A stretch of DNA of 34,289 bases. Source: DATMXS01 sp050260275. Lineage in GTDB: Bacteria; Acidobacteriota; Terriglobia; Bryobacterales; Bryobacteraceae. The position numbers were made by a program, and so were the translations under genes. How positions within the stretch are numbered: the stretch's first letter is position 1; the number at the start of each line of letters is the position of its first letter. The notes beneath the pieces are model-generated. The model was not told the DNA's origin. It made no database searches and saw only the letters and a list, made by a program, of their open reading frames with translations. The DNA lies in NCBI GenBank assembly GCA_050260275.1, contig JBLNBX010000233.1, forward strand, positions 1 through 34,289, given 5' to 3'. Shown here piece after piece: positions 7,203 through 16,032 of the stretch.

Positions 7203-10200
7203 TGCGCTTCTCCCACTCGCACGCGCTGCCCCGGAGCGATGAGTTCGCGCGCGGTGCTCACCAACACCGGCGCGAACGGCGCGGCGGCGCGCCCTCCGTA
7301 AGTTCCGTTGACCACGAGGATGGCGAACGCGATGCGCTGGCTCACTGGCGCATCAGCCGGGGCATAGCCCGTGAACCAGGCGTGAGATGGCGCGTTCGCC
7401 ACCTCAGCGGTTCCGGTCTTCCCGGCGATCGCGACAGGCGCCGCGGCAGCCGCGCGTCCGGTTCCCGACGTCACCGCCGTTCGCATGGCGGCCTGGAGCA
7501 CGGCTGCGAGCGCCGGGTCAAGAACGGCGCGCCCCATCGACGGATCGCCGTCGGCCGGCTCCAGCCGAACTCTGGCGGGCGCGAGTTTCCCGCCGGCTGC
7601 TATCCCGCCCGCGACGCGAGCCAGCCTCCACGGAGTCACCAGCACCTGCGCCTGCCCGTATGCCGCCTGCGGCAGGTCGGCGTCGACGTTCTCATCGGTG
7701 TCGGGCCGGGCAGCGGCAATGTTGAACAGCCCCGCAGTCTCGCGCAAACCCGCGGCGCCGACGTCGTACGTGCCGAGCTGCGAGAAGAACGCATTGCAGG
7801 AGTGCACGAGCGCCTGTCGCATGTCGATGCTTCCGTGCGGATGCCGGTCTTGCAGGTCATCGCGGATGACGCGGCGTCGAACACGATTTCCCACGCGGCC
7901 GTCCGGCAAGCGGACGCACTCGTACCGCTTCGAGAGCAGGCCCGGATCGCGCCGCAGCGCGGCCATTGCGGTGACCAGCTTAAACGCCGAACCTGGCGGA
8001 TACTCGCCGAAACGGGCCAGGTCGAGCGATTCGCGCGACTCGCCCGCGGGCAGCGGCGCGCTTACCGAGGCGAGCAACTCGCCCGTTGTGGGCCTGATGA
8101 CGACAACCGCGCCAGCGCGCCAGCGGTTCCTTCGCAGGTATTCGTCGAACGCGCGCGAGAGCCGCGCCTGGAGCCGAGCGTCGATCGAGAGCCGCACATC
8201 GCGCGGGGCTTCCATTAAACGGCGCACGGCCGGATCGGACGGGTTCATGCGCGCGCGCAGCAGCGGCACGAGTTCGGAGTAGTTGTAGCGCACGACGCGC
8301 ACGCGCTCGCCCGAGCGCGGCAGCACGACAGTTTCCAGGCGCTCGCCGTCATTGAAGCCTTGCAGGCGCGCGCGGGAGATCTTCTCCTCGAACGCGGCGT
8401 TCGGCGCCGCCCAGCGCACGCGCGTGCGGATATCGCCGAGCAGGTGAAACGCAGCCGCGCCGAGGGGGTACTGGCGCGAATCGGCACGCGAGCACGCCTT
8501 GTCGATGTCGATGCCGAGCGCGGCGTAGGCGGCGCGGTGTTTTTCGAGTTCTTCCCAGTTGCTGGTCGCGAGCGGCAGGCCGTTGCGGTCGTATATCGTG
8601 CCGCGCGGAATGCGCCGGGCGATGGAAAGCAGCCGCGGGTTGTACGCCAGCGCGTAGGAACCATCTTCCCGGTAAACGAGCGTGCCCGCGCCCGCGATCT
8701 CGTCCGCTTTCAGAGCCTGGACCCACATGGCGCGCGCAACAATGACAACCGCGAACGCGGCCAGCACCCCCGCGAGCACCTTTACTGGCCGCACGAACCG
8801 CGGATCGGGCTCGGGACGCGCGGGCTTCGCCGAGATTGCCATCAAGACGCCGAGGCAGGCGAAGTTGACGAGCATCGCCGTGCTTCCGTAGCTGAGAAAC
8901 GGCGTGACGACGCCCGATAGCGGCAGCACGCCGGCGATACCGCCAGCGATGAGTGCCCCTTGGAGAGCCAGGGCCAGCGTTAGGCCGAGCGACAGGAAGA
9001 AATCGTACTCGGATGGAGCGCGGAGCGCCAGGCGGAAGCAGCGAGCGAACAGGTAAACGAATGCCGCCACCACGACCAGTAGTCCGGCCAGGCCGCACTC
9101 CTCAGCGAGCGCCGCAAGGATGAGGTCGGTGTGAGCGGCCGGGATGAGTTGCGGCTGGCCGCCGCCGAGCCCCGCGCCGAACAACCCACCGGACGCCATC
9201 GCCCATAGTGCGTGCACCACCTGCTCGCCGCGCGCCAGTCCGTTGTTCCACGGGCTCAGCCACATGCCGATGCGAGTGACCGCGACGGGCGGGTAGCCGA
9301 TGGCGTACGCCAGCGCACCTACAGCAGCCAGTGTGCCCAGGGCCGCCGCCACCAACCCGATGCGGAAGCGAGCCACGGCATAGAGCGCCAGGAACAGGCC
9401 CGCCAGGATGACGGCAGGCCCGAGGTCCTTTTGAAGGAAGAAGAACGCGATCGCGATGGCGACCGCCACCATCACGGGCAGAGCGTGATCGATGCGCGGC
9501 AGGTCGAATCGCGAGCGGATGCGTTTCTCTTTCAGCTCGCGTAGAAACTCCCATCTCGACGCGAAGTAGCTCGCCAGAAACAGCACGAGCAGGAAACGGA
9601 TCAGTTCAACGGGCTGGAAGAACCACAAGCGCACGCGGACGCCGCTCTCTCCGGGACCTGTGCCGAAAGCGAGCAGCAACAGCGAAAGCACGATCGCGGC
9701 GGCGAACGCGAGATGGCCGCGGCGCGACGCAGCGCGGGCGAAATCGTTGGCCCGGTCGAGCGCAGCGGCGATGAAGGCGGGGCCGGGCAGCAGCCCGCGG
9801 CTTCGCAGGTCCATGTAGTGAGACGCGGCGCAGATCGCAACCAGCAGCCCGCACGCTGCCGCGACACCCGCTGCGAAATCCGAGAACAGCATGAAGTCTC
9901 GCACGGGGTCGCGCAGGCTGATCATGAGCGCGAGACCCGCTCCCGACAGCAGGAATGCAAGCGGCAGCAGCCGCTGGTCGCCGCGGAACCGGATGAGGGT
10001 AAGCACCAGATGCGCCAGGACGAACGCTCCGAAAAACAGCCACAGCGAACGCCGGAAGGCGGCTCGAAAATCGGCGGGCGTCCGCACGGCGAAGTAGGGC
10101 TTCAGGCGCGCGAACTCGTCGTAGCTGACAAGGCGCCGGCCGCCCGGTTCAGTCCGAACAGCAGCGAGCGCGCCGACGTTCCCGGGCGCGCCGGCAACGA

Positions 10201-10492
10201 GTGCGTCTGCGATGCGGGCGGCGATGGCGCGGCGTTCGCGCTCATCCTCGTACGGGCGGAGAAAGCGTACGATCTCGGCCGCGGTTGCGCCGCGGCGCAG
10301 CAGAAAGATGTCACCGCGAGCGATCCCCGCAGCAGCGTCCTTGAGCGGCGCTTCAGTGGCGCGGTAAACCTGCCAGAACGCCAGCGCCAGCGCACACGCC
10401 ACAAGCAGCATGGCAAGCGCCTCGGAGCGACGCCAGGCGAATGGAGGCCGGGCGGGCCGCGCGCTACGGGCCGAAACACGCCGCAGTCTCAC
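7199..10492 (-). CDS. SEDS glycosyltransferase-class B penicillin-binding protein fusion (RodA-PbpA type)
   Basis: A 1097-residue single chain joining the two enzymes that polymerise and cross-link peptidoglycan. Residues about 24-46 are an extra membrane helix, followed by an extracytoplasmic segment (about 47-160) I cannot assign. Residues about 165-555 are a SEDS domain: LLPLAFLLSGAGLALM, FQPVELIRFLLVLFLASYF, KDLGPAVI, a GLGGGQPQLIPAAHTD loop with Asp456 at the expected catalytic position, and SYGSTAML. After one more membrane helix (about 571-590), residues about 600-1097 are a class B transpeptidase with Ser835-x-x-Lys838 (PGSAFK), Ser898-x-Asn900 (SCN) and Lys1025-Thr-Gly. All active-site motifs are intact. 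The start is a GTG overlapping the kinase stop (GTGA). SEDS and PBP are usually separate genes. Confidence 0.95.
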   Translation of the reverse strand: MRLRRVSARSARPARPPFAWRRSEALAMLLVACALALAFWQVYRATEAPLKDAAAGIARGDIFLLRRGATAAEIVRFLRPYEDERERRAIAARIADALVAGAPGNVGALAAVRTEPGGRRLVSYDEFARLKPYFAVRTPADFRAAFRRSLWLFFGAFVLAHLVLTLIRFRGDQRLLPLAFLLSGAGLALMISLRDPVRDFMLFSDFAAGVAAACGLLVAICAASHYMDLRSRGLLPGPAFIAAALDRANDFARAASRRGHLAFAAAIVLSLLLLAFGTGPGESGVRVRLWFFQPVELIRFLLVLFLASYFASRWEFLRELKEKRIRSRFDLPRIDHALPVMVAVAIAIAFFFLQKDLGPAVILAGLFLALYAVARFRIGLVAAALGTLAAVGALAYAIGYPPVAVTRIGMWLSPWNNGLARGEQVVHALWAMASGGLFGAGLGGGQPQLIPAAHTDLILAALAEECGLAGLLVVVAAFVYLFARCFRLALRAPSEYDFFLSLGLTLALALQGALIAGGIAGVLPLSGVVTPFLSYGSTAMLVNFACLGVLMAISAKPARPEPDPRFVRPVKVLAGVLAAFAVVIVARAMWVQALKADEIAGAGTLVYREDGSYALAYNPRLLSIARRIPRGTIYDRNGLPLATSNWEELEKHRAAYAALGIDIDKACSRADSRQYPLGAAAFHLLGDIRTRVRWAAPNAAFEEKISRARLQGFNDGERLETVVLPRSGERVRVVRYNYSELVPLLRARMNPSDPAVRRLMEAPRDVRLSIDARLQARLSRAFDEYLRRNRWRAGAVVVIRPTTGELLASVSAPLPAGESRESLDLARFGEYPPGSAFKLVTAMAALRRDPGLLSKRYECVRLPDGRVGNRVRRRVIRDDLQDRHPHGSIDMRQALVHSCNAFFSQLGTYDVGAAGLRETAGLFNIAAARPDTDENVDADLPQAAYGQAQVLVTPWRLARVAGGIAAGGKLAPARVRLEPADGDPSMGRAVLDPALAAVLQAAMRTAVTSGTGRAAAAAPVAIAGKTGTAEVANAPSHAWFTGYAPADAPVSQRIAFAILVVNGTYGGRAAAPFAPVLVSTARELIAPGQRVRVGEAQ

Positions 10493-12399
10493 GACCGCCC
10501 GTCTCCCTCGCGGATATCTTCGATGCGCGCGCGGATCTCCTCCACCGAGGCACGGCAGCGCTCTATCTCAGCTAGCGAATCGCCGTGGAGCGGAATCTTC
10601 GAGTACCACTCGATGGCCTTCTCGTTCATGGCGGCGGCCTGCTCGAGCCGTTCCTCCGCCTGATCAGGGAGCGTGCCGGCGATCTGGTCGGCCTCCCACT
10701 CCAGGGCCTCCGCACGCGCGCGGTATGCGCCGGCGAGCAGCGCCACCCATCGCGCCTGCGATTTGTAGTCGTAGCTCCGGCGTGCCGCTTCCTCGAGCGC
10801 CTGTGCGCCTTGCTCCGGGTCTTTGCGGTTATAGATTTCGAGCATGGCGAGGCCGAGCCACGGGTCCGGCGAACCCTTCAGCATCGCGCCGGCCTCGCGG
10901 AAACGGTCCGCAGCCGAGGCGAGCACCTCGGCGCTCTTCTCTGCCTGGCCGCGGTAGCGCAGCAGGTGCGCGTCGCACAGGCGGAGGCGGCCGCGGACGG
11001 CCTCGTTCCGAGGATCGCTGTCGTGGGCCTGCTCGAAAAACTTGCGCGCCTGCCTCCACTCCGCGATGCGGACGGCGCCGCTCCTGAAACGTGTGATGAT
11101 GGCGTCGCCCCGCGCGGTGAGGCCGTTGCTCAACAGCGACGCCATCCGGCTCTTCGGCACCCAGATGAGCGGCCGGGAGCGGAGTTTCTCGAACTGCTCG
11201 CGTGCCTCGGTTACGGAGATGCGGTCCACGGCGAGGTCAGACGCAAGCTTCTGAGCCTCGTTCAAGGCGCGTCCCTCACGCACGAGCAGCCACATCACCA
11301 GGACAGCGGCGACGATCGCGGCCGCCGTACGGATGAGCACGGCGCGCTTCGATAGCGGCCGCTTCGCGCGCGCTGGAAGCGCCGGCAAAGCATTGCGCGG
11401 CGGCTCGTCCGAACGGCGCGTCTCATCCCCGTACGCCGGCGGCGGCTCGTCCGAACGGCGCGTCTCATCCCCGTATACCGGCGGCAGGTCTCCGGAGCGG
11501 ACCGTCTCGCCCTGATAGCCGGCGGCTTCGGGCATCTCCGGGTAGCGCTTCAGGTCGAGCAGGAGTTCGCGCGCGCTCTGGTAGCGGGCCTTTGCGTTCG
11601 GGTCCAGCAGCCTGTAGAGGATGGCGTGGAGGGCGGCGGGGCAATCGGCGATCTCGAGGTCCGGCATGTGCGGCCGGCAGCGGATCTGGTTCTCGATTTC
11701 CTCAACGCTCTTCCCCGCCCCAAACGGGACGCGCCCGGAAACCATCTCGTACAGCGTCACGCCGAGCGCCCAGCGGTCGCTGAGCGGGTTCATCTCGCGG
11801 CGGTCCAGCAGTTCCGGCGAGGCGTACGCGGGCGTCCACGCGGGGGTGCGGGTTCCGCCGGGCTTGCTTTGAGAGAGCGCCTTGGCGGTGCCGAAATCCA
11901 GCACCTTCACGGAGAACTCGCCGTCGATGTCGCCCACGATACGAATGTTCTTGGGCTTCAAATCACCGTGCACGGCGGAGATGACCTGCCTGCCATCTAT
12001 CACGGCCGAGAAGTTGTGCAGGTTATCGAGCGTCGCCGCGACGCTGCGCGCAATCTTCACCGCCGTGTCCGGCGCGAGCCGGCCGCGCTCGCGCAGTATC
12101 TCCGAAACATCGCGGCCCTCGACGTACTCCATATCGATGAAGAACCACCCGCCGGTTTCGCCATACCGGTGGACCTTCACCACGCGTTCGTCGCAGGCTG
12201 AGAGCATCTGCTGGAGCATCGCGCCGAACCGCGCGGCCTCGATCATGTCGTCCTTCTCGTCGATGCGCCGGATGACCTTCAGCGCGACCGTGCGGTTCTC
12301 CTCCGTGTCGCGCGCCATCCAGACCTTCGACATGCGCGTCTCGGCGAGCAGCCGCTCTATCTCGTAGCGCTCAAACCGTTCGCCCGGGCGGAGGTCCAT
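10489..12399 (-). CDS. Membrane Ser/Thr protein kinase (PknB-like) with helical-repeat C-terminal domain
   Basis: A 636-residue protein. The kinase domain (about 9-275) has Lys41 (VALKVI), Asp146 in HGDLKPKN, Asp168 in DFG and a GTRTPAWTPAYASPE activation/APE segment. The glycine-rich loop is unusual (LAETRMSKV, no GxGxxG). The linker (about 280-350) carries 14-residue repeats around YGDETRRSDEPPP. One membrane helix spans about 354-373. The remaining ~260 residues, outside the cell membrane by topology, are Ala-rich helical repeats resembling TPRs where actinobacterial PknB carries PASTA domains. The start abuts the phosphatase stop with an AAGGAG ribosome site. Likely substrates are its operon partners. 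Confidence 0.93.
   Translation of the reverse strand: MDLRPGERFERYEIERLLAETRMSKVWMARDTEENRTVALKVIRRIDEKDDMIEAARFGAMLQQMLSACDERVVKVHRYGETGGWFFIDMEYVEGRDVSEILRERGRLAPDTAVKIARSVAATLDNLHNFSAVIDGRQVISAVHGDLKPKNIRIVGDIDGEFSVKVLDFGTAKALSQSKPGGTRTPAWTPAYASPELLDRREMNPLSDRWALGVTLYEMVSGRVPFGAGKSVEEIENQIRCRPHMPDLEIADCPAALHAILYRLLDPNAKARYQSARELLLDLKRYPEMPEAAGYQGETVRSGDLPPVYGDETRRSDEPPPAYGDETRRSDEPPRNALPALPARAKRPLSKRAVLIRTAAAIVAAVLVMWLLVREGRALNEAQKLASDLAVDRISVTEAREQFEKLRSRPLIWVPKSRMASLLSNGLTARGDAIITRFRSGAVRIAEWRQARKFFEQAHDSDPRNEAVRGRLRLCDAHLLRYRGQAEKSAEVLASAADRFREAGAMLKGSPDPWLGLAMLEIYNRKDPEQGAQALEEAARRSYDYKSQARWVALLAGAYRARAEALEWEADQIAGTLPDQAEERLEQAAAMNEKAIEWYSKIPLHGDSLAEIERCRASVEEIRARIEDIREGDGRS
11399..11524. 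repeat. 42-bp in-frame tandem repeat in the kinase linker
   Basis: Units 11399-11440 and 11441-11482 match at 40 of 42 bases (difference CG/TA). A third, degenerate unit follows to about 11524. Each unit encodes 14 residues of the juxtamembrane linker (YGDETRRSDEPPPA pattern). The near-identity at DNA level suggests recent duplication. Confidence 0.88.
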
Positions 12400-14001
12400 C
12401 TAGTGAGTCTCCTTTGCAGCGGCCGCATGCCGCGGTCGCGGCCTGGCCGGCGCGGGCGCAATCAGGTTCGTCTTGCGCAGCTCGGCGAGTTCTTCGGGCG
12501 GCTGTTCCCAGTCGAGGTCGCGATAGTTGTTCGCGAACGCGTTGCCGATAACAACGGGTTTGGCAGTCCCGGTCACCTCGAGGCCCGCCCGCGGTGCAGA
12601 CGCGCGATTGCCGTTGCCGGCGAGGATGTTCGCGAGCAGGCGCGGCGCAGCGCCGTCCTGAACCAGGATGCCCGCGCCGGGGTTGTCGCGTATGCTGCTC
12701 GCGCGGATGGTTGGGCGCGACGCTCCGCGCACGAGAATGCCGGCCGACTCCGCCCCCCGCACCTCGATTCCGCCCACGTCGATGTTTGAGTCGGACACCA
12801 GCACACCGATCGATACACCGCTGTCCGGCAGCACCGTGATGGCGAAGCCGGAAAGCACCCCGCTCGCGATGTTCTCGGCGAGAACCGCTGCTCCGGGGCG
12901 GTTGACGCCGGCGACGGCCTCGATGACCGCCTCTCCGGGCGCGGCGGAGATGAGGCTGACACCCTCCTTCATTTCGACCTGCTCGCGGTACGTTCCGGGG
13001 CGAACCTCAACGGTGTCTCCAGCGCGGGCGGCTTCGAGCGCGGCGGATATCGTCGCGTATGCGTCGCCACCTGCGGCGGCGAGCTCCGGAGCAACCGTCA
13101 GGATGCGGCGGCCAGGCTCGGGTTCGGGCGTGAAATATTGAACTCCGAAGAACGCGCCCGCCGCGCCCAGAACCAGTCCTGCAAGAGCGGCCAGCAGAAC
13201 CGGCCCGCGGCTCTGGCGCACGGCGGGCGTGGGAACCGTGTCCGGGGCGGGTTCGGCAACTGAGGGCCCTTCGACGTAAATCACCGAGACGTTGTCCCTG
13301 CCGCCGGCGTCGTTGGCAAGCTGTACCAGTTCGCGCACGATCCGCGCCGGGTCTCCCGCGCCGCGCGAGGCGACACGCGCGATCTCGGCCGAGGTCACCT
13401 GGTCCGTCAGGCCATCCGAGCACAGCAGGAGCGCCGCATCGGGCTCGAAGGGAACGCGGACTATGTCGATGAAACCAGCGTCGCCGGGAGCGCGCTCCTC
13501 GGAGCCGACGTCCCGGAAAATCTCGTTGCGGCGCGGGTGCTGCATGGCGGCCTGCTCGGACATTTCACCCGCGTCCTCACGCATGCCCACGGGAGAGTGA
13601 TCGCGCGTGATCTTCTCGATCGCGCCGCGCCGGAGTTTGTAGAGGCGCGTGTCGCCGACATGGCCCACCACGACCTCGCCGTCATCAACGACGGCAACGG
13701 TCAGCACGCATGACATACCCGCGAGCGACGCATCGCGGCGCGCCTGCTCGAAGATGCGCCTGCCCGCCAACGCGATGCCTTCCCGGATGCGCTCTTCGAG
13801 CGCGCCTGTATTGCGGCCCAACCGCGCGAGGAGTTCCTCTTCGGCGATCGCGGCGGCGCGCTCTCCGCCGGCCTCGCCGCCTACGCCATCGATCACGATG
13901 TAGATGCCGCGGGTATCGTCAGCATACACGCGGTCTTCGTTGTTCTTCCGGATTATGCCGGGGTCGCTGAGTGCGGCCGACCGGATGCGCGCGGGGCTCA
14001 T
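12400..14001 (-). CDS. PP2C-family Ser/Thr phosphatase with membrane helix and beta-helix tail
   Basis: A 533-residue protein. Residues about 1-248 are a PPM/PP2C phosphatase of the PstP/Stp1 type with the metal-site residues Asp23 (NNEDR), Asp38-Gly39 (VIDGVGG), Asp196 (CSDGLTDQ) and Asp236 (GGRDNVSV). A Pro-rich linker leads to one membrane helix at about 267-289. Residues about 300-520 are a right-handed beta-helix of the NosD/pectate-lyase-like type: AISAALEAARAGDTVEVRPGTY, then repeated strands such as GVLSGFAITV and GAGILVQDG, predicted to be periplasmic. It should oppose the adjacent kinase. The start ATG overlaps the stop of the upstream FHA gene (ATGA). The beta-helix may bind a wall glycan, which is an inference. 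Confidence 0.92.
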   Translation of the reverse strand: MSPARIRSAALSDPGIIRKNNEDRVYADDTRGIYIVIDGVGGEAGGERAAAIAEEELLARLGRNTGALEERIREGIALAGRRIFEQARRDASLAGMSCVLTVAVVDDGEVVVGHVGDTRLYKLRRGAIEKITRDHSPVGMREDAGEMSEQAAMQHPRRNEIFRDVGSEERAPGDAGFIDIVRVPFEPDAALLLCSDGLTDQVTSAEIARVASRGAGDPARIVRELVQLANDAGGRDNVSVIYVEGPSVAEPAPDTVPTPAVRQSRGPVLLAALAGLVLGAAGAFFGVQYFTPEPEPGRRILTVAPELAAAGGDAYATISAALEAARAGDTVEVRPGTYREQVEMKEGVSLISAAPGEAVIEAVAGVNRPGAAVLAENIASGVLSGFAITVLPDSGVSIGVLVSDSNIDVGGIEVRGAESAGILVRGASRPTIRASSIRDNPGAGILVQDGAAPRLLANILAGNGNRASAPRAGLEVTGTAKPVVIGNAFANNYRDLDWEQPPEELAELRKTNLIAPAPARPRPRHAAAAKETH

Positions 14002-14855
14002 TTCTGCTGCCCGACCAGTTGGAAGTCCAGCTCGAACTTGCCGGCGAGCACGATCCGCGCGGGCGCGGGGAGCGGCATCCAGATATCCTTGTCGGCTTCA
14101 GCGCCGTTGTCGGCGGTCCTGCTGGAGGGCACGGTGATTCCGTTAACAGTGGTTCCGAAGCGGCTCAGGTCCTTGATAGAGAACTCACCGGTGTCTGGCG
14201 CGCGGCGGATGATGGCGTGCTCGCGCGAGATGTCCGTCAGGGCTGTTCGCAATTCCAGGTCCACCCAACGGCCCGCGCCTCCGCGGCCGATATGCACCTC
14301 GTCGCGCGTCATCAGGTACGAGCGCCGGCCGAGGTCGTCGGCGAACCAGATCTGGGCGTATACGACCTCCGTCTTGCGGCCCTGCTCCGCCGTCAGCGGC
14401 TGCCCGGTAGTGCGGGAGCCTCCGTGCCGCGTCGCTCGGATGGTTTCCCCGCCTTCGAGTTCGATGGCGCGGGGCGGCTCCGGAAAGTCGGAGATGAGGA
14501 TGAACTCGCCCGGAGGGCAATCCTCATCGCGGTTGGGGTAGAAATCGATCTGCCAGAATTCCTTGACGCGCCGGTACCTCTTGGCTCTGCGAAGACCGTA
14601 GCGCGCGGCCAGCGAATCGGCCGGCTTGTTCAGGCGCGCGAGCGCGGCGTCGAGTTCGGTCTCGGCATCAGCCCGGATTTCATGGAGGATGGGGTAGAGG
14701 CGATCCCAGTCGCACGGGTGCAGGTAAACGCGGAAAACTGATGGAACCAGGACGCTTTTCGAGAGTGGTTCCCCGCCCTCGGCGATCTCGGCCACTATCG
14801 CGTCCGTGATGCGATCCCCGGTGACCGCTGGGACCTCGGGAGACTGCTGCTTCAT
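13998..14855 (-). CDS. FHA-domain protein with FhaA-like N-terminal region, first gene of wall operon
   Basis: A 285-residue cytosolic protein. Residues about 25-80 (SKSVLVPSVFRVYLHPCDWDRL, then a helix with ETELDAALARL) resemble the DUF3662 region at the start of actinobacterial FhaA; this match is by eye. The FHA domain is about 180-275 with Gly190-Arg191 (HIGRGG), Ser210 and His213 (SREHA) and TTVNG. An in-frame TAA 12 bases upstream of the ATG fixes the start at or after 14855. The stop overlaps the phosphatase start. Its position at the head of the chain parallels fhaA in mycobacteria. It should bind phosphothreonine made by the operon kinase. Confidence 0.87.
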   Translation of the reverse strand: MKQQSPEVPAVTGDRITDAIVAEIAEGGEPLSKSVLVPSVFRVYLHPCDWDRLYPILHEIRADAETELDAALARLNKPADSLAARYGLRRAKRYRRVKEFWQIDFYPNRDEDCPPGEFILISDFPEPPRAIELEGGETIRATRHGGSRTTGQPLTAEQGRKTEVVYAQIWFADDLGRRSYLMTRDEVHIGRGGAGRWVDLELRTALTDISREHAIIRRAPDTGEFSIKDLSRFGTTVNGITVPSSRTADNGAEADKDIWMPLPAPARIVLAGKFELDFQLVGQQK

Positions 14856-14931
14856 TGGCTTTGCTTAGCGCACACTCCAGCATAGCCAAATACGAGAATT
14901 TCCAGCGATTCGTTCCCGCTAGAGCGGCCCG

Positions 14932-16032
14932 TCAGGCGGTGAAGTGCTTCACGGTCCGGTTTAGCGCCTCTTCGATGCAGTTTTCGAGCTCGGCAGCGCG
15001 ATGTGAGGCCGTGTGGGCGGCAAGGACGCGCTCGCGCGCGCGCCGGCCGATAGCGGCGCGTTCGTCTTCGCTCATCTCCCTTATGTACCTGAGCGTGCCG
15101 GCGGCTGATTCCGCAACCAGGATCTCCTGACCCGGACGGAAGATGGTGTCGAGGCCCTCCCACCAGTCGCTGATGATCGGCGTTCCGCAGGCGGCGGCCT
15201 CGAACAGGCGCACGCTGGGGGAGTAGCCCGCGCGGACCATGTCCGAGCGCGTGACGTTCAGCGTGAAGCGCTGCGAGTTGTAGAAACGGCGGTGCTGAGG
15301 CGGCGCGAGGTGGACTATGCGGCGCACGTTCGCGGGCCACGCGATGCCGTGAGGATACAGCGGACCGGCAACGACGAACCTACCTTCGGGCCATTCGCGC
15401 GCGGGTTCGAGCATAAGGGCTTCGAGGACCGGCTGGCGATCAGCGCTGTACGTTCCGAGGTAACCGAGTTCCCACTCAGGCGCGCAGGTTTCGGGGTAGT
15501 ACGTTGTGGGGTCCGTCGAGCAGTAGAGGACGCGCGCCATGGGCGAACCGTAGTGGCGCTCCAGGCGCTGTAGAATCGGGCCGCCGGTGAACGAAAGGTA
15601 CAGGTCGTAGCGCCGGATCAGTTCCGGCGTCAGGTACTGGCAATCGCCGCGATCGAGGCGCGCGAGCGTCACGGGGGTATCGATGTCGTAGAACACCTTG
15701 AGCCCGCGGATCTCGGAGGCAACCCACTCGCCCACGGCGATCCCCTCGGGCACGTAGGAGCCGACGATCACGACGTCGGAATCGCGGATGTCTCGCCCGC
15801 AGCCGTCGCGCAGCTCGTCCACGCAGGAGTAGAGGGCTGTGCGCCCAAACGGCGGCCGCGCGAGGTCGCGGTTCTGTGCGTACCACGGCACGTCGCGCTC
15901 ATAGAACAGCACCTCATGCCCGCGCGCCGATAGCTCGCGGACCAGGCCGCGGTAGGTCGTCGCGTGTCCATTGCCCCAGGATGACGTGATGGACAGACCA
16001 AGGATGGAAATGCGGTACCGCCGATGGCTCAT
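14932..16032 (-). CDS. CgeB-like glycosyltransferase
   Basis: A 366-residue glycosyltransferase of the GT-B fold resembling the CgeB/YkvP group. The N-terminal half shows ISILGLSITSSWGNGHATTYRGLVRELSARGHEVLFYERD; the C-terminal half has the nucleotide-sugar-side motif YSPSVRLFEAAACGTPIISDWWEGLDTIF. It is most like its upstream neighbour, which suggests duplication followed by divergence. The start ATG overlaps the neighbour's stop (ATGA). It is the last gene of the glycan operon and lies 76 bases before the FHA gene. Donor and acceptor sugars cannot be read from the sequence. Confidence 0.85.
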   Translation of the reverse strand: MSHRRYRISILGLSITSSWGNGHATTYRGLVRELSARGHEVLFYERDVPWYAQNRDLARPPFGRTALYSCVDELRDGCGRDIRDSDVVIVGSYVPEGIAVGEWVASEIRGLKVFYDIDTPVTLARLDRGDCQYLTPELIRRYDLYLSFTGGPILQRLERHYGSPMARVLYCSTDPTTYYPETCAPEWELGYLGTYSADRQPVLEALMLEPAREWPEGRFVVAGPLYPHGIAWPANVRRIVHLAPPQHRRFYNSQRFTLNVTRSDMVRAGYSPSVRLFEAAACGTPIISDWWEGLDTIFRPGQEILVAESAAGTLRYIREMSEDERAAIGRRARERVLAAHTASHRAAELENCIEEALNRTVKHFTA

